Part shown: positions 25,101-36,648 of the stretch, one piece after another
Numbering within the stretch: the first letter of the stretch is position 1
Layout of the letters: each line of letters opens with the position of its first letter
NCBI GenBank assembly: GCA_029532415.1
Contig: JAQOTA010000058.1
Span: 930,001-994,000 of the forward strand
From: Marasmius tenuissimus
Lineage: Eukaryota; Basidiomycota; Agaricomycetes; Agaricales; Marasmiaceae
Direction of reading: 5' to 3'
Length of the DNA stretch: 64,000 nt
Position numbers and translations under genes: made by a program
The notes under the pieces: model-generated
Told to the model about the DNA's origin: nothing
The model's database searches: none
The model's input: only the letters and a program-made list of their open reading frames with translations

Positions 25101-28100
25101 AGGCCGGCCTGACAATGTTATGGTCTTCCCAGAAAACGACTACACGGAGGGGCTGATGTACACAGACGGAATCCTTCAGTACACGCACAGAGCCTTGGGA
25201 GCTGACATGTTCCGCTATTCCATGAACTTCGGAATGAATTATACCAACTGGACGAGATGGGAGGATGTGACAGTCATCAGACCAGAAGTTTACGATGGGA
25301 TTTACAAGTTTTGGGATGGCGACCATATCATGGTGCAATGTGAGGTTTCTCGTTCTTCAGTGTGACCTTCACTTCATATAACCTTTCTCTCGTAGACTGG
25401 AGTTCCGCAACGCTGTCGACGGCACATGTTACTCATGCAGATCATGGGTATGTTGGACCCCCGCGCCGGGTCCCTCAGCTACTAGCTCGCGGTCCATTCA
25501 ACCAATGGGGGTTTGACAAGGGCCTACCGCATACGATGAGGATGAATCAGGACGGACTGTGGGAGCTTCAGATCATGGCGACGTGGCCCACATATATTCA
25601 ACTCAATGTGTGGAGTTTCGACGACTACTACTACGGCGACGTGGATGGAGACGGGGTTTTCGATCGTCTTCCACCCAATACCAACGCACCCAACTACCTT
25701 AACTTCTCTGCTCCCCCGCCACCACATCTATCATGGACGCTTCTCGTCGACGATAAAACGATGAGTTGGTCACTCGAACCTCGAGGACATGCGTCTGTAG
25801 GCGCTATAGCATATGCCTTGCTTCTCTCCGTACCGATGCTCACCGGGGCTCTGGCAGTGGTTGTGTTCATGTGGTCGTTCTACGGCATCAAACATAATCG
25901 GTTCGGTGTCAAGGCTAAAGTCAACTCCAAGTACTTCCCGTTCATGGTGGCTCGACCCTCCTGTCGTGATAGGTCAGGTTCTAGCGCGCACTCGAAGTGC
26001 GCCCAACCCAGTGGTACAATTTCTGAGAAACTGTTTGGGATTAAACCGAGTACCGACATCATTGGCTGGCCGGAAGACAGGTTAAAGCGCCGCCAAGTCC
26101 TCATTGCGACCTTGGAGTACGAAATCTTTGATTGGAAGGTGAAGGTGAAGATCGGTGGACTTGGTGTCATGTCGGGATTGATGGGCAAAGCGATGACAGA
26201 TGTTGATCTCATATGGGTGGTGCCGAAGGTCGGCGATCTCGAATACCCCCCAGGCGAACCTGCAGAACCGATGGAAGTTATCATATTTGGAGAAACCTAC
26301 CTCATCGAAGTCGAAACGCATACCTTGGACAACATCACCTATGTTATCCTCGACAGCCCTGTGTTCCGAACGCAGACGAAGGCCGATCCTTACCCTCCCC
26401 GTATGGATGATCTCAGTTCAGCTATCTTCTATTCGACTTGGAACCAGGCCATAGCCGCGACCGTTCGACGTTTCCCAACTATCGACATCTATCACATCAA
26501 CGACTACCATGGCGCCATTGCACCGATCTATCTGCTGCCAAAAGTCCTCCCTGTGTGCCTGTCACTCCATAATGCCGAGTTCCAAGGGCTATGGCCACTC
26601 CGCACCAAGGAAGAGATGAAGGAGGTCTGCTCGGCTTTCAACATCAGCAGAGAGCACTGTACCAAATATATTCAATTCGGAAATACCTTCAATCTACTAC
26701 ATGCCGCTGCCTCGTTTACCAGCGTGCACCAGAAAAGTGTCGGTGTAGCTGGTGTCTCGGAAAAGTACGGCAAGCGAAGTTGGGCGAGGTATCCTGCTCT
26801 ATGGACGCTCAAGCACGTTGAGTCTCTCCCGAACCCCGACCCCACCGACATAGAGGCGCTCGACGAGAATCCGACCATGGCTGAGGACATTCAGATAGAT
26901 CAAGTCGCGGAGGCGGCCCGGCCAGAGCTGAAACGACAGGCTCAGGAGTGGGCAGGTATACAACAGGATCCCAAGTCTGATCTGTTCGTATTCGTTGGTC
27001 GTTGGTCAAAACAGAAAGGTGTAGACCTTATCGCGGATATCATGCCCGGATTGTAGGTACTTTCTGTTCACCAATTATCGTTCATGGTTACTGAAGTCAC
27101 GAAGGTTGGAAAAGCGTCCTTCCGTTCAGTTGATTGCTGTTGGTCCGGTGATCGACTTGTATGGAAAGCTAGCCGCCGAGAAGCTGGCTCGTCTTATGGA
27201 GATGTATCCGGAGCGTGTGTATTCTAAACCCGAGTTTACTGCGTTGCCACCGTTTTTGTTCAGTGGTGCGGACTTCGCTTTGATTCCGTCCAGGGACGAG
27301 CCCTTCGGCCTGGTTGCAGTCGAGTTTGGTCGAAAGGGAGCGCTCGGTGTGGGAAGTCGTCTGGGTGGTCTGGGATTGATGCCGGGTTGGGTATGTCGCT
27401 TTCAGCACCTTTGCTGTTCATCCATTTACTTCGAATATAGTGGTATCCCGTCGAGTCTTCCACCACAGCACACATGCTGTCCCAGCTGATGAAAACAGTC
27501 AAGTTGGCGATCAAGTCGACGGAGGAAGAGAGAGCAATTCTCCGTGCCCGCTCGGCCGTCCAACGTTTCCCTGTTGTGGAGTGGCGTCAGAGGATCGAAG
27601 ATTTTCACAGACGCAGTATCTCAACGAGTCGTGGACTGGCCGGCTCCGATGCATGGAGACCATCGGACTCTGATGGGAGCAGTCCCTTACCTGTGATGGA
27701 GCTTGGTAGCCTGGCTAGTCCTCCGCGTACACCTCTGCAGCCTGACTGGGACAACAGAAGCAGTATCTCGGAGTACCCACGACTTAGTACGCATGGGTCT
27801 CCAGGCGCATGGAGTCAGGACACCTTAACGCCTGGACCTGAGTCGGTACACGGCACGGACAATGACTATTTCACTCGTGCACCAGCATTGTCGTCGAGTA
27901 ACTCGGGCGCCACGCGCACCGGTCCTTATGAGAACTTTCTCGATCGCGTCAACAAGGCCGTTGCGCGAGAACAGCGCGATGTTCAGGATCCTTTCCATGA
28001 TGATACTGAAGTTCCCGACCGTCCGTTTACGATCCACTCTCGAGCGCGTTCAAACTCAACGGAATCTATTTCCTCTATCGTCGACGAGAAATCAAACTCA

Positions 28101-30243
28101 CCGTTGAACAAAGCTATTGCGTCGGTGGGTGTTCTAGCCAGTTCGTACTGCTATTGCCTCACTGAAAATGCCCACAGTTCACCGATGCAGATGGGGGTGT
28201 GACTGCTGAGTTTGTTCAGATGCTGCAGACTCTCAATGCCAAAAACTCACCGAACGAATTGTCGATTGAGAAGTTCCTCATCAAAAGTGAGGAAGCCTTC
28301 TTTGGCAAAATCCGAAAGGATAAGCTATCGTCAAGCGCTGCGAGCATAAGGTCCAAACGTGAATCTGTATGGGGTGCGTCTTCGTCCGCCTCGCTATCAT
28401 CTCGGCCTGGCTGTGAGTGCTCTCTGTTTCTCAGTACCTTCCTAATTCCTGACGGGAGGGACAGCGCCCGGTAGTTCCTCTATGTCGCTCTCGGACAATG
28501 AAGCCGAGCTACGCAGTACGGAGCTGGTCGTATCAGAAGAAGCGACCCCTATGACTGAACTCCAAATCCTCCTGTCCCGGCAAATCAAAGGATGGCCACT
28601 ATATACAATAATCATCGCCTTGGCCCAAGTAAGTCGTTCCGGCGGATCTTTGGTGGCCTGTCTGATCCAATGTTTCCCCCCGAGATGTTAAGTGCGACTA
28701 GTTTTCAAATCACCTTGCTTACAGGAAGGAACTGGCAAGATAACCTTCAGCTATATGTCTTGGGAACGGTCTTCCTTGTAGCGTCGGCTGTGTGGTACCC
28801 AATGTCTAGATTACGACCTTCGGTCTACGTCCTCTCGGTGCCCTGGGTCTTTTTCGGTCTCGCCTTCCTCCTGATCGGCATTCCTTCTGTCAGTAATATA
28901 TCTGGGGGAGCTCACAGGACTCTCGGAAACCTAGCTACCTGGAGCTACGCCGTCGCTTCAGCGGCTGCGTTTGCGTTCTTCGGTCTCAACTTCGGCGAGG
29001 AAGCAGTAAGTTCTTACTGGCCTCCTTGCTCCCCATTCTTGTGTTCTGACATCGTTCTAGGGTGCTGCTACTGACGTATGGGTTCTTCGTGCATGTGCAG
29101 TTCAGGGCTCTCAGCAGGTCTGGGTGACGGCCCTATGGTATTGGGGATACCAAATGAATGGGCAACAGCAGAATTACACGCCACCCTGGTGGATCGTGCT
29201 TATTGTCTGGCCTCTTGCGGTAATGAGCTTTGTGTTTGGATACTTATTACTCCATGGGTTACCTGGTAAGCACGCCAATTAATCTCATGAAAGGGAAGCT
29301 TATCCCTGCGCAAGACTTCTACAGGCAAAGCCCGCCGAAAATTCCACATTTCTACAAGACTCTTCTTCGAAGAAAAGTAGTTCTCTGGTTCCTGGCCTCG
29401 GGAATCCTTCGAGAATATTGGCTCAGTGGGGTGGGTTCACGCTTCAGTCTTGTCTCTTGTGTTCTGACTTAACCGTCTCTAGCCATATGGCCGCAACTGG
29501 AGTTTTCTGTGGGGCGTCGATGTCCCCAAGTGGACGATTCTCTTGCTGGTTCTGGTCTTCTTCGGAGCAGTCTGGACGTGTATATTACTCGTGCTAACGA
29601 GGTTCAGCAAAACTCATACCTGGATCCTGCCTGTATTCGCCATCGGGCTTGGGGCTCCGAGATGGTGCCAGGTTATTCTACAGCCTCTCGAACATAAATC
29701 GCCTGCAGACTCACTTAATCCTTATAGATGCTTTGGGGCACATCATCACTCGCATTGTATATCCCCTGGGCAGGTAGCAGTGGCCCCTACCTCGGTGTTT
29801 CCTTATGGTTGTGGCTCGGAGTCCTTGACGCGGTGCAAGGAGTTGGCCTCGGAATGATACTCCTCCAAACATTATCTCGACTTCACGTTTGCGCAACGCT
29901 TGCATTCTCTCAAATTATTGGATCCATCTGTGTTATGGTCGCGCGGGCGACCGCGCCAAATGCAATCGGGCCTGAATCTGTATTTCCAGATGCAGCCAAG
30001 TGGAACTTTTCGGATGGCCTCCGAGGTATCGTTGACTTGCACCACTGAATGTTCTTGAAACTGATGGTACTCGAACAGAAAGTCCAATGGCGGCACCTAT
30101 GTTTTGGCTTGCTTTGATTTGCCAGTTCGTAGTGGTGGTTGGATATTTTTGGTTTTATCGCAAGGAACAACTCGGTGAGTTCATGCAACATAGTAAACCC
30201 TGAAAGCGTCGGAGAGCTGACGAAATCAACAGCCCGACCGTGA
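22196..30243 (+). CDS. AGS1: cell wall alpha-1,3-glucan synthase
   Basis: This multidomain plasma-membrane enzyme makes wall alpha-1,3-glucan. Twenty exons: 22196-22610, 22662-22812, 22871-22973, 23028-23443, 23484-23892, 23945-24009, 24062-25022, 25075-25339, 25396-27052, 27105-27390, 27441-28124, 28178-28412, 28465-28628, 28685-29005, 29061-29265, 29315-29430, 29483-29671, 29728-30025, 30079-30174, 30233-30243; 2348 residues. A signal peptide is followed by an extracellular GH13 amylase-like domain ([17 protein letters not shown]). A membrane helix (near 1070) precedes the cytosolic GT5 synthase ([18 protein letters not shown] near 1180, [27 protein letters not shown]). An S-rich linker with [14 protein letters not shown] leads into a multi-pass C-terminal domain thought to export the polymer. 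Both catalytic modules look intact. The third intron (54 nt) is in frame and could be retained. Confidence 0.96.
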
Positions 30244-30681
30244 ACGGTTTGGCGATGGTTTGAGCCGAGTAGCAAAGATCCTTTGATACCCAAGATATTG
30301 TTATACCACATCTGAAATTCCTTGAATGGATGATCGTACTGATGTATTCTTGAGCTTCAAACGGCGAGGTGCAGCAGAGGTGCAGTGAGTTAATCACAGT
30401 TGAGACGCCGTGAGAAACTTTCAAGCACTTCAGGACCGTGTCGTGCATCACGTGCCGCATTCTTCCTTGTTCTGGTGCTTTCACGGACGCGTCGCTGCCT
30501 CGAGCTGAACATTCATAATCACGACTCGAGCCCCGATTCATGTGGGGTACTGACGATAGACTCACTTCAACCTATTCCTGTAATTTCACGGTATAATGAC
30601 GGTAAATCATGGAATGTTTGACTTCGAGCATGGCTTTACCAACCAAGTATCTCGCAGGACCTCACATTTTGCTATCTGCAC
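30244..30681. other. intergenic region
   Basis: This is 438 bp between the glucan synthase stop and the next start. It has short minus-strand open frames with no recognisable content. It presumably holds the synthase 3' UTR and a promoter. Confidence 0.5.
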
Positions 30682-31335
30682 ATGTCAAAGTATGATCTCG
30701 CGGTCATCGAAACGCTCGAGACACCGGAGCACTTAAAGACGGAACTGGCCGACGATGGTACGTGTCCTTGATGGGGTTTCTCATCCTGACTGCTTAAGTG
30801 CCCTCCCAGAACTCGACATTCCAAGTTATATGATCCCACCGAATCCAGAGGACGCGGATAGTCCGCGTGCGTATCAACAGTTCTTATCAGGTCCATCCAC
30901 CATCTCACGCGCCGCGCAGTATTACCTTCTCAAGTGCATCCATCGTATCCATACGGGAATCCAACAAATACCAAACATCCTGCCTCGAAGCCACGGCCAC
31001 CCTACGACCCGACGTCGCGTGCACTCTACGAAGACATGGGATACGAAGGAGGGGGAGTTGCAGGGGCGCTACGTTGGAGGGATATGGCACTTGAAGTCCT
31101 CTTACCGACAGACGAGGCAAAGGAAATGTCAGAGAAGGCTGCAAAGGCAAGAAAGATGGCAAGTGGTGCTAGCAATCATAGCCAACAGCCACAGCCTCCG
31201 GCACCTGCACTTGCTCCAGGTGATCTAACCATCGAAGAAGAGGAGGAAGAGGAAGAAGACGAGGAAGACGAGAACGACGAGAACGAGAACGACGACGACG
31301 AGGGCGAAGAGGAGACTGATGAAGAGGAAGAGTGA
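30682..31335 (+). CDS. unrecognised protein with long acidic C-terminus
   Basis: I do not recognise this gene. Exons 30682-30757, 30810-30890 and 30935-31335 give 185 residues; all junctions keep frame, and the joined text reads smoothly (QQFLS|VHPSYPYGNP). The first 50 residues are acidic with a PPNPEDADSP stretch. The middle has a helix-prone segment (WRDMALEVLLPTDEAKEMSEKAAKAR) after a P/Y-rich part. The last 40 residues are almost only E and D with N. Acidic tails like this are common in nuclear or chaperone-type proteins, but no function follows. Its stop lies 21 bp from the convergent RRP4 stop. Confidence 0.72.
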
Positions 31336-31356
31336 ACCAGTTCTCGGTACGTATGC

Positions 31357-32602
31357 TTAGCTTCTAGAGGCTACTGTAACTACTAATGCGTCTCCTGCAT
31401 CATCCTGTAACAAGGCTTTCGGCCCGCCCTCTTGCTCAACAGACCACTCGTATGCTTCCAATAACACAGTGTCGTTGAGAGGCACTGCGTGTGATGCGAG
31501 GACCGATATGATATTCGCGACCTGGGAGATGGCGGTTCGGGTGGAATCGTCTATGGCCTATTTCGCAGAAAGAGAGGTCAAAATCGGCAAGGAATAAAAG
31601 AAGGAAACGCACATCATTTTTGTTTGAGTATACTCCCTCTGCATCGAATCCCTCTTCACCTTCACGGTCACTCTCTTTGACATGCTTGCTTATCCATACG
31701 TAGCCATTCAATCCCAAGATCAAGTCAACACCGCACGGGAGGGAGATAAAATGTGATTTAAGTCGGCGAATTAGATTGGGTGGCACAGTCACAAGTTGTC
31801 CATTTCGTAGCTTAGAAGAAATAATATCAGGAGTCTCTTCGAAAGTTAAATTCATTCACCCACCTTTCCATAGCTCAAGGAACGGGTGTGTAGTGACATA
31901 GTTCCGTCTCCGAAAAATGCTTGTACTTCAGCAACCAGCAAGTCACCCTCCTCAAAAAACGTTCTCATCTGTAGTTCATCACTCTCGAGTTTTCTGCGCT
32001 ATGAGGTTTCGTCAGCCGGGGCGGTGAAGTATATATGGCACAAAGAACCGTACCTGCACACCTCCTGGCAAATTGACAGACGACAACATCAGCACCGCGT
32101 CCTGTCGCGAATTCGCCTCTACTTTCCATCGACGAGCCTGAACCTGATACCTACGATTAGCGATCCGCTTTGTGTGTAGTACTCGTTCAACGTACTTCGG
32201 TGATCCTTCCTATGACCAAGTCACCAACTTCTGGGTTGTACCTTCGAATAATGAGAAGGATCTTCAATGACAACCCAGAGAACCTACCTAGTACGCACAG
32301 GCCGTACTGTAATCAGTTTATTTACCCGTTCCACAATCCCAGCTACAGAGGCGATCACCTCTTCGTTATCGACATAAGTTCCGTGGCCCCTTCAATCTCC
32401 TGGATCAGTACATGAAGTGCAAATCGAAGGCCCAGACGTACCTCATATAAGCATGCGAGGAAGTCAGCGACTCTCCTGGCCACGCTAGTTTGAGCGTGCC
32501 ATTTTCCATAAAATCCTCGTCTACCTCCATATCTTCATCTTCCTCTATTTCAGGTCTTTTATACGCATCTTGTGGTTGAGGAAAAGACGTAAATGAGATC
32601 AT
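31357..32602 (-). CDS. RRP4: exosome complex component Rrp4
   Basis: This is a cap subunit of the RNA exosome, binding RNA at the entry pore. Exons: 32602-32442, 32389-32288, 32241-32196, 32143-32054, 31998-31864, 31810-31613, 31557-31357; 310 residues. After an acidic N-terminus, the family blocks appear in order. [26 protein letters not shown] is the N-terminal domain. [26 protein letters not shown] and [13 protein letters not shown] form the S1 domain. [41 protein letters not shown] and the KH region follow. Exon 3 is only 46 nt, yet the joined text matches the family at every border. An ATG at 32716 is also in frame but would overlap the divergent gene start, so 32602 is preferred. Confidence 0.94.
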
Positions 32603-32714
32603 CGTGGAGGAAAGCAAAGTTGACGCCGTCAACCGGATATTCTGATTCAGACGCGCTCGGACCACCACGTGCGTCCACAACCCTTTGACTGATACCCTCA
32701 CTTGCTCTCCTACC
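32603..32714. promoter_or_regulatory. 112-bp divergent promoter region, RRP4 / PRCC-like
   Basis: Only 112 bp separate the RRP4 start from the start of the PRCC-domain gene. At 32714-32717 the sequence CATG supplies an ATG on both strands. The minus-strand one is in frame with RRP4, so the RRP4 start could in principle extend across the whole spacer. Confidence 0.5.
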
Positions 32715-34070
32715 ATGCTTGGAGTTGAAGACTACGGCAGCGGTAGTGAAAGCGAAGATGACTCCTCACAGGTAGTTCCTCTGAAGCAAACTAATCTTCC
32801 ATCCATAAAATCCTCATCCCTAGTATTACCACCGCCAGGGACCAAGCCGGGCACTACCACCACCAGCACCGGGAAAGCGAAGAGAAAAATCGCCATTGGA
32901 TTGCCCGCTTTGAAGCCTGTGGAGGATGAAGACGGGATAGACGAAAAGCCAGTATCGAAGAAGCCCAAGCTCTCCAGCGGTGCAGGTGCTTCGTCACTGT
33001 TGTCGATGCTGCCTGCCCCAAAGCAGAAGGTAGTCCCGACGGGTCCTGCCGCCCCACAAAGAGTTTTGGGTGGAGGTCAAGGACCAGGACTGGTGTTCAA
33101 TGCGCGCCCTCCGCCCACCACAGAAGCTGGCTCAGAAGACGTCGGTGCGACAGACGAGACCAACACAGAGGATCCTGCAGATGAAGACGCTCCTCCAAAG
33201 GCAACGAATCCTGCACCGACGTTACCCTCATTCCTTCCGCCCTCGCTGTTGAAAGGGAAATCGAACATCTCTCTGGAGGAGGGCAAACCTCGAGCTCCTC
33301 CACGGACAGCTACTGTGAAAGCTGCACCCGCCGTAGATTTCTTTTCTCTCGGTGAGTTCGACCTATACCCATGGTTTACTATGGTTTACTTATTTCTATC
33401 TAAAGGGACTCCATCCTCGTCCTCATCATCAACGACTGCCCCCTCGACTTCCGCATCTCGAACATCCTCTGTACCCTTCTCAGCCGCCCCGGAAGTCCCC
33501 ACATTCGAGGTACCCGAACCGAGTGTTCACGACCCGTACCCAGGCTACTACCAGCTTCCTTCAGGTCAATGGGCCGCTCATGATCCCCAGTATTACGAAA
33601 AGTTCAGGAAAAAATGGGAAGCAGATTACAACGCTCATGTGCGGGCACTCGAAAAAGGCTCGGCTAAAGGGTTCGAGGGTTATGATAGAGGCAGTGTCGA
33701 GGATGTAGACGGCGCCAAGGAGATGGAGAGGGCGAAGCGGGAGGTGAAGGAGCTCGAAGAGAGGAAGGCAATCACTAAGGTCGCACAGGGCGAGCCTGCC
33801 CAGCCGAATATGAAGTTGAATGTGAGTCCGCAAATCATGTCTTCTCCCTGCACACGACTGAGAGGTTACTAGGCATCCAAGATGAGCGGCATAGCTCGCT
33901 CAAGACATCAACTCGCGACCATGCTCAACGAAGCATACATGAACAGAGAAGCGCTTGAGGAAAAAATTGCAGAGGGTCGCAGGAATCGGAAGGAAGCCGG
34001 GAACAAATATGGTAAGGGAATAGTGCTCGTGGCCAGTGAACCGTGCTAAACTCCCGCTTCAGGTTTCTGA
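32715..34070 (+). CDS. PRCC-domain protein
   Basis: This is a homologue of human PRCC, a nuclear protein linked to pre-mRNA splicing and to MAD2B. Exons: 32715-33351, 33406-33821, 33873-34011, 34063-34070; 399 residues. The N-terminal half is P/S-rich with SSLLSMLPAPK and LPSFLPPSLLKGK blocks. The central YPGYYQLPSGQWAAHDPQYY is followed by a charged coiled-coil-prone stretch. The last 45 residues (ARSRHQLATMLNEAYMNRE... then RRNRKEAGNKYGF) match the conserved PRCC C-terminus, which ends in KYGF. The last exon carries only the final GF and stop. The first intron (54 nt) is in frame and stop-free, so a retained form is possible. Confidence 0.87.
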
Positions 34071-34253
34071 ACACGCCTCTTCCACGCATCGAGCGAATTA
34101 TATACTACTGTATCTCAGAGATTCATGATTCGAATTGAGCACCAGACAGATTGCGCAAACCTGAGATACTACATTTCCTACAATAATATGTATATGACCA
34201 AGATAAAAAAGGACAATAGCGATACAAGGTACAAGAGACAAACAAACGAAGGA

Positions 34254-34927
34254 TCACTTCGCGCCGGCGGACGAATATTCTAGGGACGTAGTCAGTCGGG
34301 ATTATCCTGAGCTCGCGGACTGGGAACCAACTCACTGGTAACAGACTTAGTGCCTTCAGAGATGGCGTGCTTCGCCAATTCACCAGGGAGGATGAGACGG
34401 ACACTCGTTTGGATTTCACGGGAGGAAATGGTGGATTTCTTGGAGTAGGTGGCGAGTTCTGTAGGGTTCTCAGGTCAGACCAGAGTCGCCAAGAGCGTTA
34501 AAAAGAACCCACTTGAGGCTTCGGTTGCGATCCGCTCGAAGATATCGTTGACGAAAGAGTTGAGGATGGCCATCGCCTTATTGGAGATACCAGTGTCGGG
34601 GTGGACTTGCTTGAGCACTGCATGTGACAACCCGTATAAACGAAATGTCCTCGAGCGAAGAAGCACCCCATGTGTAGACACACCTTTGTAGATATACGAG
34701 CTGTAGGTCTCCTTTCTCGACTTCTTGCGCTTCTTCTTCTCACCATCAGCACCTGTGGTAGCCTTGCTCTTGCTCGCTGTCTTCTTCGCGGCTTTCGAGC
34801 CTTCGGTCTTGGCAGGAGCCTTTCCAGCGGTGGAAGCCGGGGCCTTAGATGCGGTAGATGCGGGCTAGAGAAAGCACGCTTAGAGCTCGCCTTGCGAAAG
34901 TCGAATGAATCAAACCTTGGGTGCCAT
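34254..34927 (-). CDS. HTB1: histone H2B, copy 1
   Basis: This is a core histone. Exons: 34927-34916, 34864-34684, 34617-34513, 34458-34336, 34279-34254; 148 residues. The N-terminal tail is rich in K, A, P and S. The fold runs [38 protein letters not shown] and [20 protein letters not shown]. It ends KSVTKYSSAGAK, with the lysine that carries the conserved ubiquitin site (AVTKYSS in most species). All four coding introns are at the same codons as in copy 2 (45819-46490). No H2A gene is adjacent, unlike the common fungal H2A-H2B pair. Confidence 0.97.
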
Positions 34928-34984
34928 CTAAGAGGAACGAGTTATAAGTTAGAGTAGTTGATATCAAAAGAGTAGCATACTTAC
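34928..34984 (-). other. 5' UTR (leader) intron of H2B copy 1
   Basis: On the minus strand this 57-nt stretch begins GTAAGT and ends TTAG immediately before the ATG, so the ATG is the first triplet of the following exon. H2B copy 2 also has a leader intron, which supports it. Confidence 0.65.
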
Positions 34985-35085
34985 TATGAGTATATGAGAC
35001 GATGGAGGTTATAGGATGGGAGGGTGGTGGTGGTAGTGGTTACGGTAGAAGAAGAAGAGTGGTTGATCAACAAGCTCGAACGCGC

Positions 35086-35093
35086 TTTATATA
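35086..35093 (-). promoter_or_regulatory. TATA box of H2B copy 1
   Basis: TATATAAA reads on the minus strand about 160 bp upstream of the H2B ATG. The TATA of copy 2 is at the same distance. The remainder of 34985-35359 shows nothing else I can name; it holds the H2B promoter and the 3' flank of the HTD2-like gene. Confidence 0.65.
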
Positions 35094-35359
35094 CGTGATT
35101 AGAAGCACGTGATCCCCGCGTCTCTGCACTGCCACCAAGGGTCTGAAGTTCGAAATTCGACCCTGCCTGACGTCCTGCCCGGCAGAGTACTTAGAGCCTA
35201 GAGGTTCATACTGCCCTTGAATCTTTCAGTGTGTCGCGCTACTTACATATGGTCCTTGTAGTTTTTCAGTGTAATGTACATATATATCTCATTTCATACT
35301 GGAGAACAATGATGCCCTCCCGGTTTACACTGCGGTGAACGCAATTTCCAGCCCTATTT

Positions 35360-36435
35360 TCAGAGCAAACGGGCGTTCACCTTGCCCGTCATTCCAACAG
35401 TCCCTGTAAGCTCGTCAACACACCACAAGGTGAACGTGTCTTCATCAAGCTGATGACCGTGTACCACGAGCGGACGACCGACGACAAGGGGATTTCGTGC
35501 TCGATATTCGAAGTGTTCCAGACGGGCACGAGGGAAATTATGGACAAGAGCTTCGAGCAGCATGAGAGCTGTCAATGGTCCATGGACGAGACGTTCTGTT
35601 GAATGGCCATATTTGAGCAGATTATAGCGGCGCATTCGAAGCTGCAGGGATTCAGTACCGACCTGGGTAGCCTTCATGCTTGACAGCGTAATCCTTGTCC
35701 AGATGTATGTAATGAGCGTTCCAAGTGAGGGCAGAGAAACGGAAGAGCGTAGTCAAAGTGGGTGTGAATTGGTACGAGAAGTCCTTAGCTGTCGGCAAGC
35801 CCTTTACTGAACAGATCCTTTGGTTAGATGCGGAGCCAGATCTATAGAGTTCCATGCTCACCCTCGCGCGGTCCACCCTTGTCCTGACTCGGACCAGACA
35901 TATAGACATGCGTTCTTTCTTCCACAAGAGAAGGGTCGCTCCTCCCAATCATCGAATATTCAATCTTCTTGCTGACGAACAACATCGGGTTGCCTTTCTC
36001 GAACCCTTTCTTCTCCACAGTGTCCACCCACCAAGTCGCTTCTGTCTTCTCTCCTATAGCGAGGGGAATATTCGGGTTCCAAGTCATCTTTCCACCAGCC
36101 CACATTCTCCTTGTAAATGGTTCAGGAGGGCAGAAGTCGGCATCCGTTCCGTCAGGTCGTAATTGCGACTCGGGGGTAAGAGGGTGGAAGAATACCATAT
36201 GGTGACCATATCCAAGAGCTTGAGAACGTTTAGGATGTAGGAAGCGACTCTGACTGCCATCGCGAGTGGGTAGTGTGATATACAAGTCGGCGACACGTTC
36301 GGGATGCAAGGTGTCCAACATTATAGTGTGCTTGGGTGTTGCTATCCAATCATCGAGGGCTTTATAAGACAGACCCCTCGCAGATAACTTGGTGGATCGA
36401 AGAGGCGAAAAACGCCGTAAAGAGACCTGTAGCAT
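35360..36435 (-). CDS. HTD2: mitochondrial 3-hydroxyacyl-thioester dehydratase type 2 (HTD2-like)
   Basis: This is a hot-dog-fold dehydratase of the mitochondrial fatty acid synthesis pathway (or a related mesaconyl-CoA hydratase-type enzyme). Exons: 36435-35862, 35806-35663, 35595-35360; 317 residues. A basic N-terminus (MLQVSLRRFSPLRSTKLSAR) looks like a mitochondrial presequence. The body shows GYGHHMVFFHPLTPESQLRPDGTD and RRMWAGGKMTWN. The catalytic-type hot-dog segment FRFSALTWNAHYIHLDKDYA and VHGPLTALMLLEALV follow. The first in-frame ATG is 36435. It lies tandem with the sphingoid base kinase on the same strand, 213 bp downstream of that gene's stop. Confidence 0.88.
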
Positions 36436-36648
36436 TGTGAGAGGCAAGCTGGAGGCGACTGCAAGGGATGATGGGTTGGGAAAAGACGATCGTGAAAAGG
36501 TTTACGATTGGCGGGCCACCTCCGGTACCCGGTAATCACGCACTAGCCGGGCCTCGGTCTGCCGTCGAGAGTCAAGACCACATTGCGCGGTATAAAGTGT
36601 GTATAAACACAGATAGAGGTATATAGGCAAGCACTATTCGACGCGATC

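Noticed and set aside
22196..34070. Secondary-metabolite or cell-wall gene cluster around the glucan synthase
   Set aside because: Neighbours are housekeeping genes (SYS1, RRP4, PRCC-like) with no biosynthetic or transport partners.
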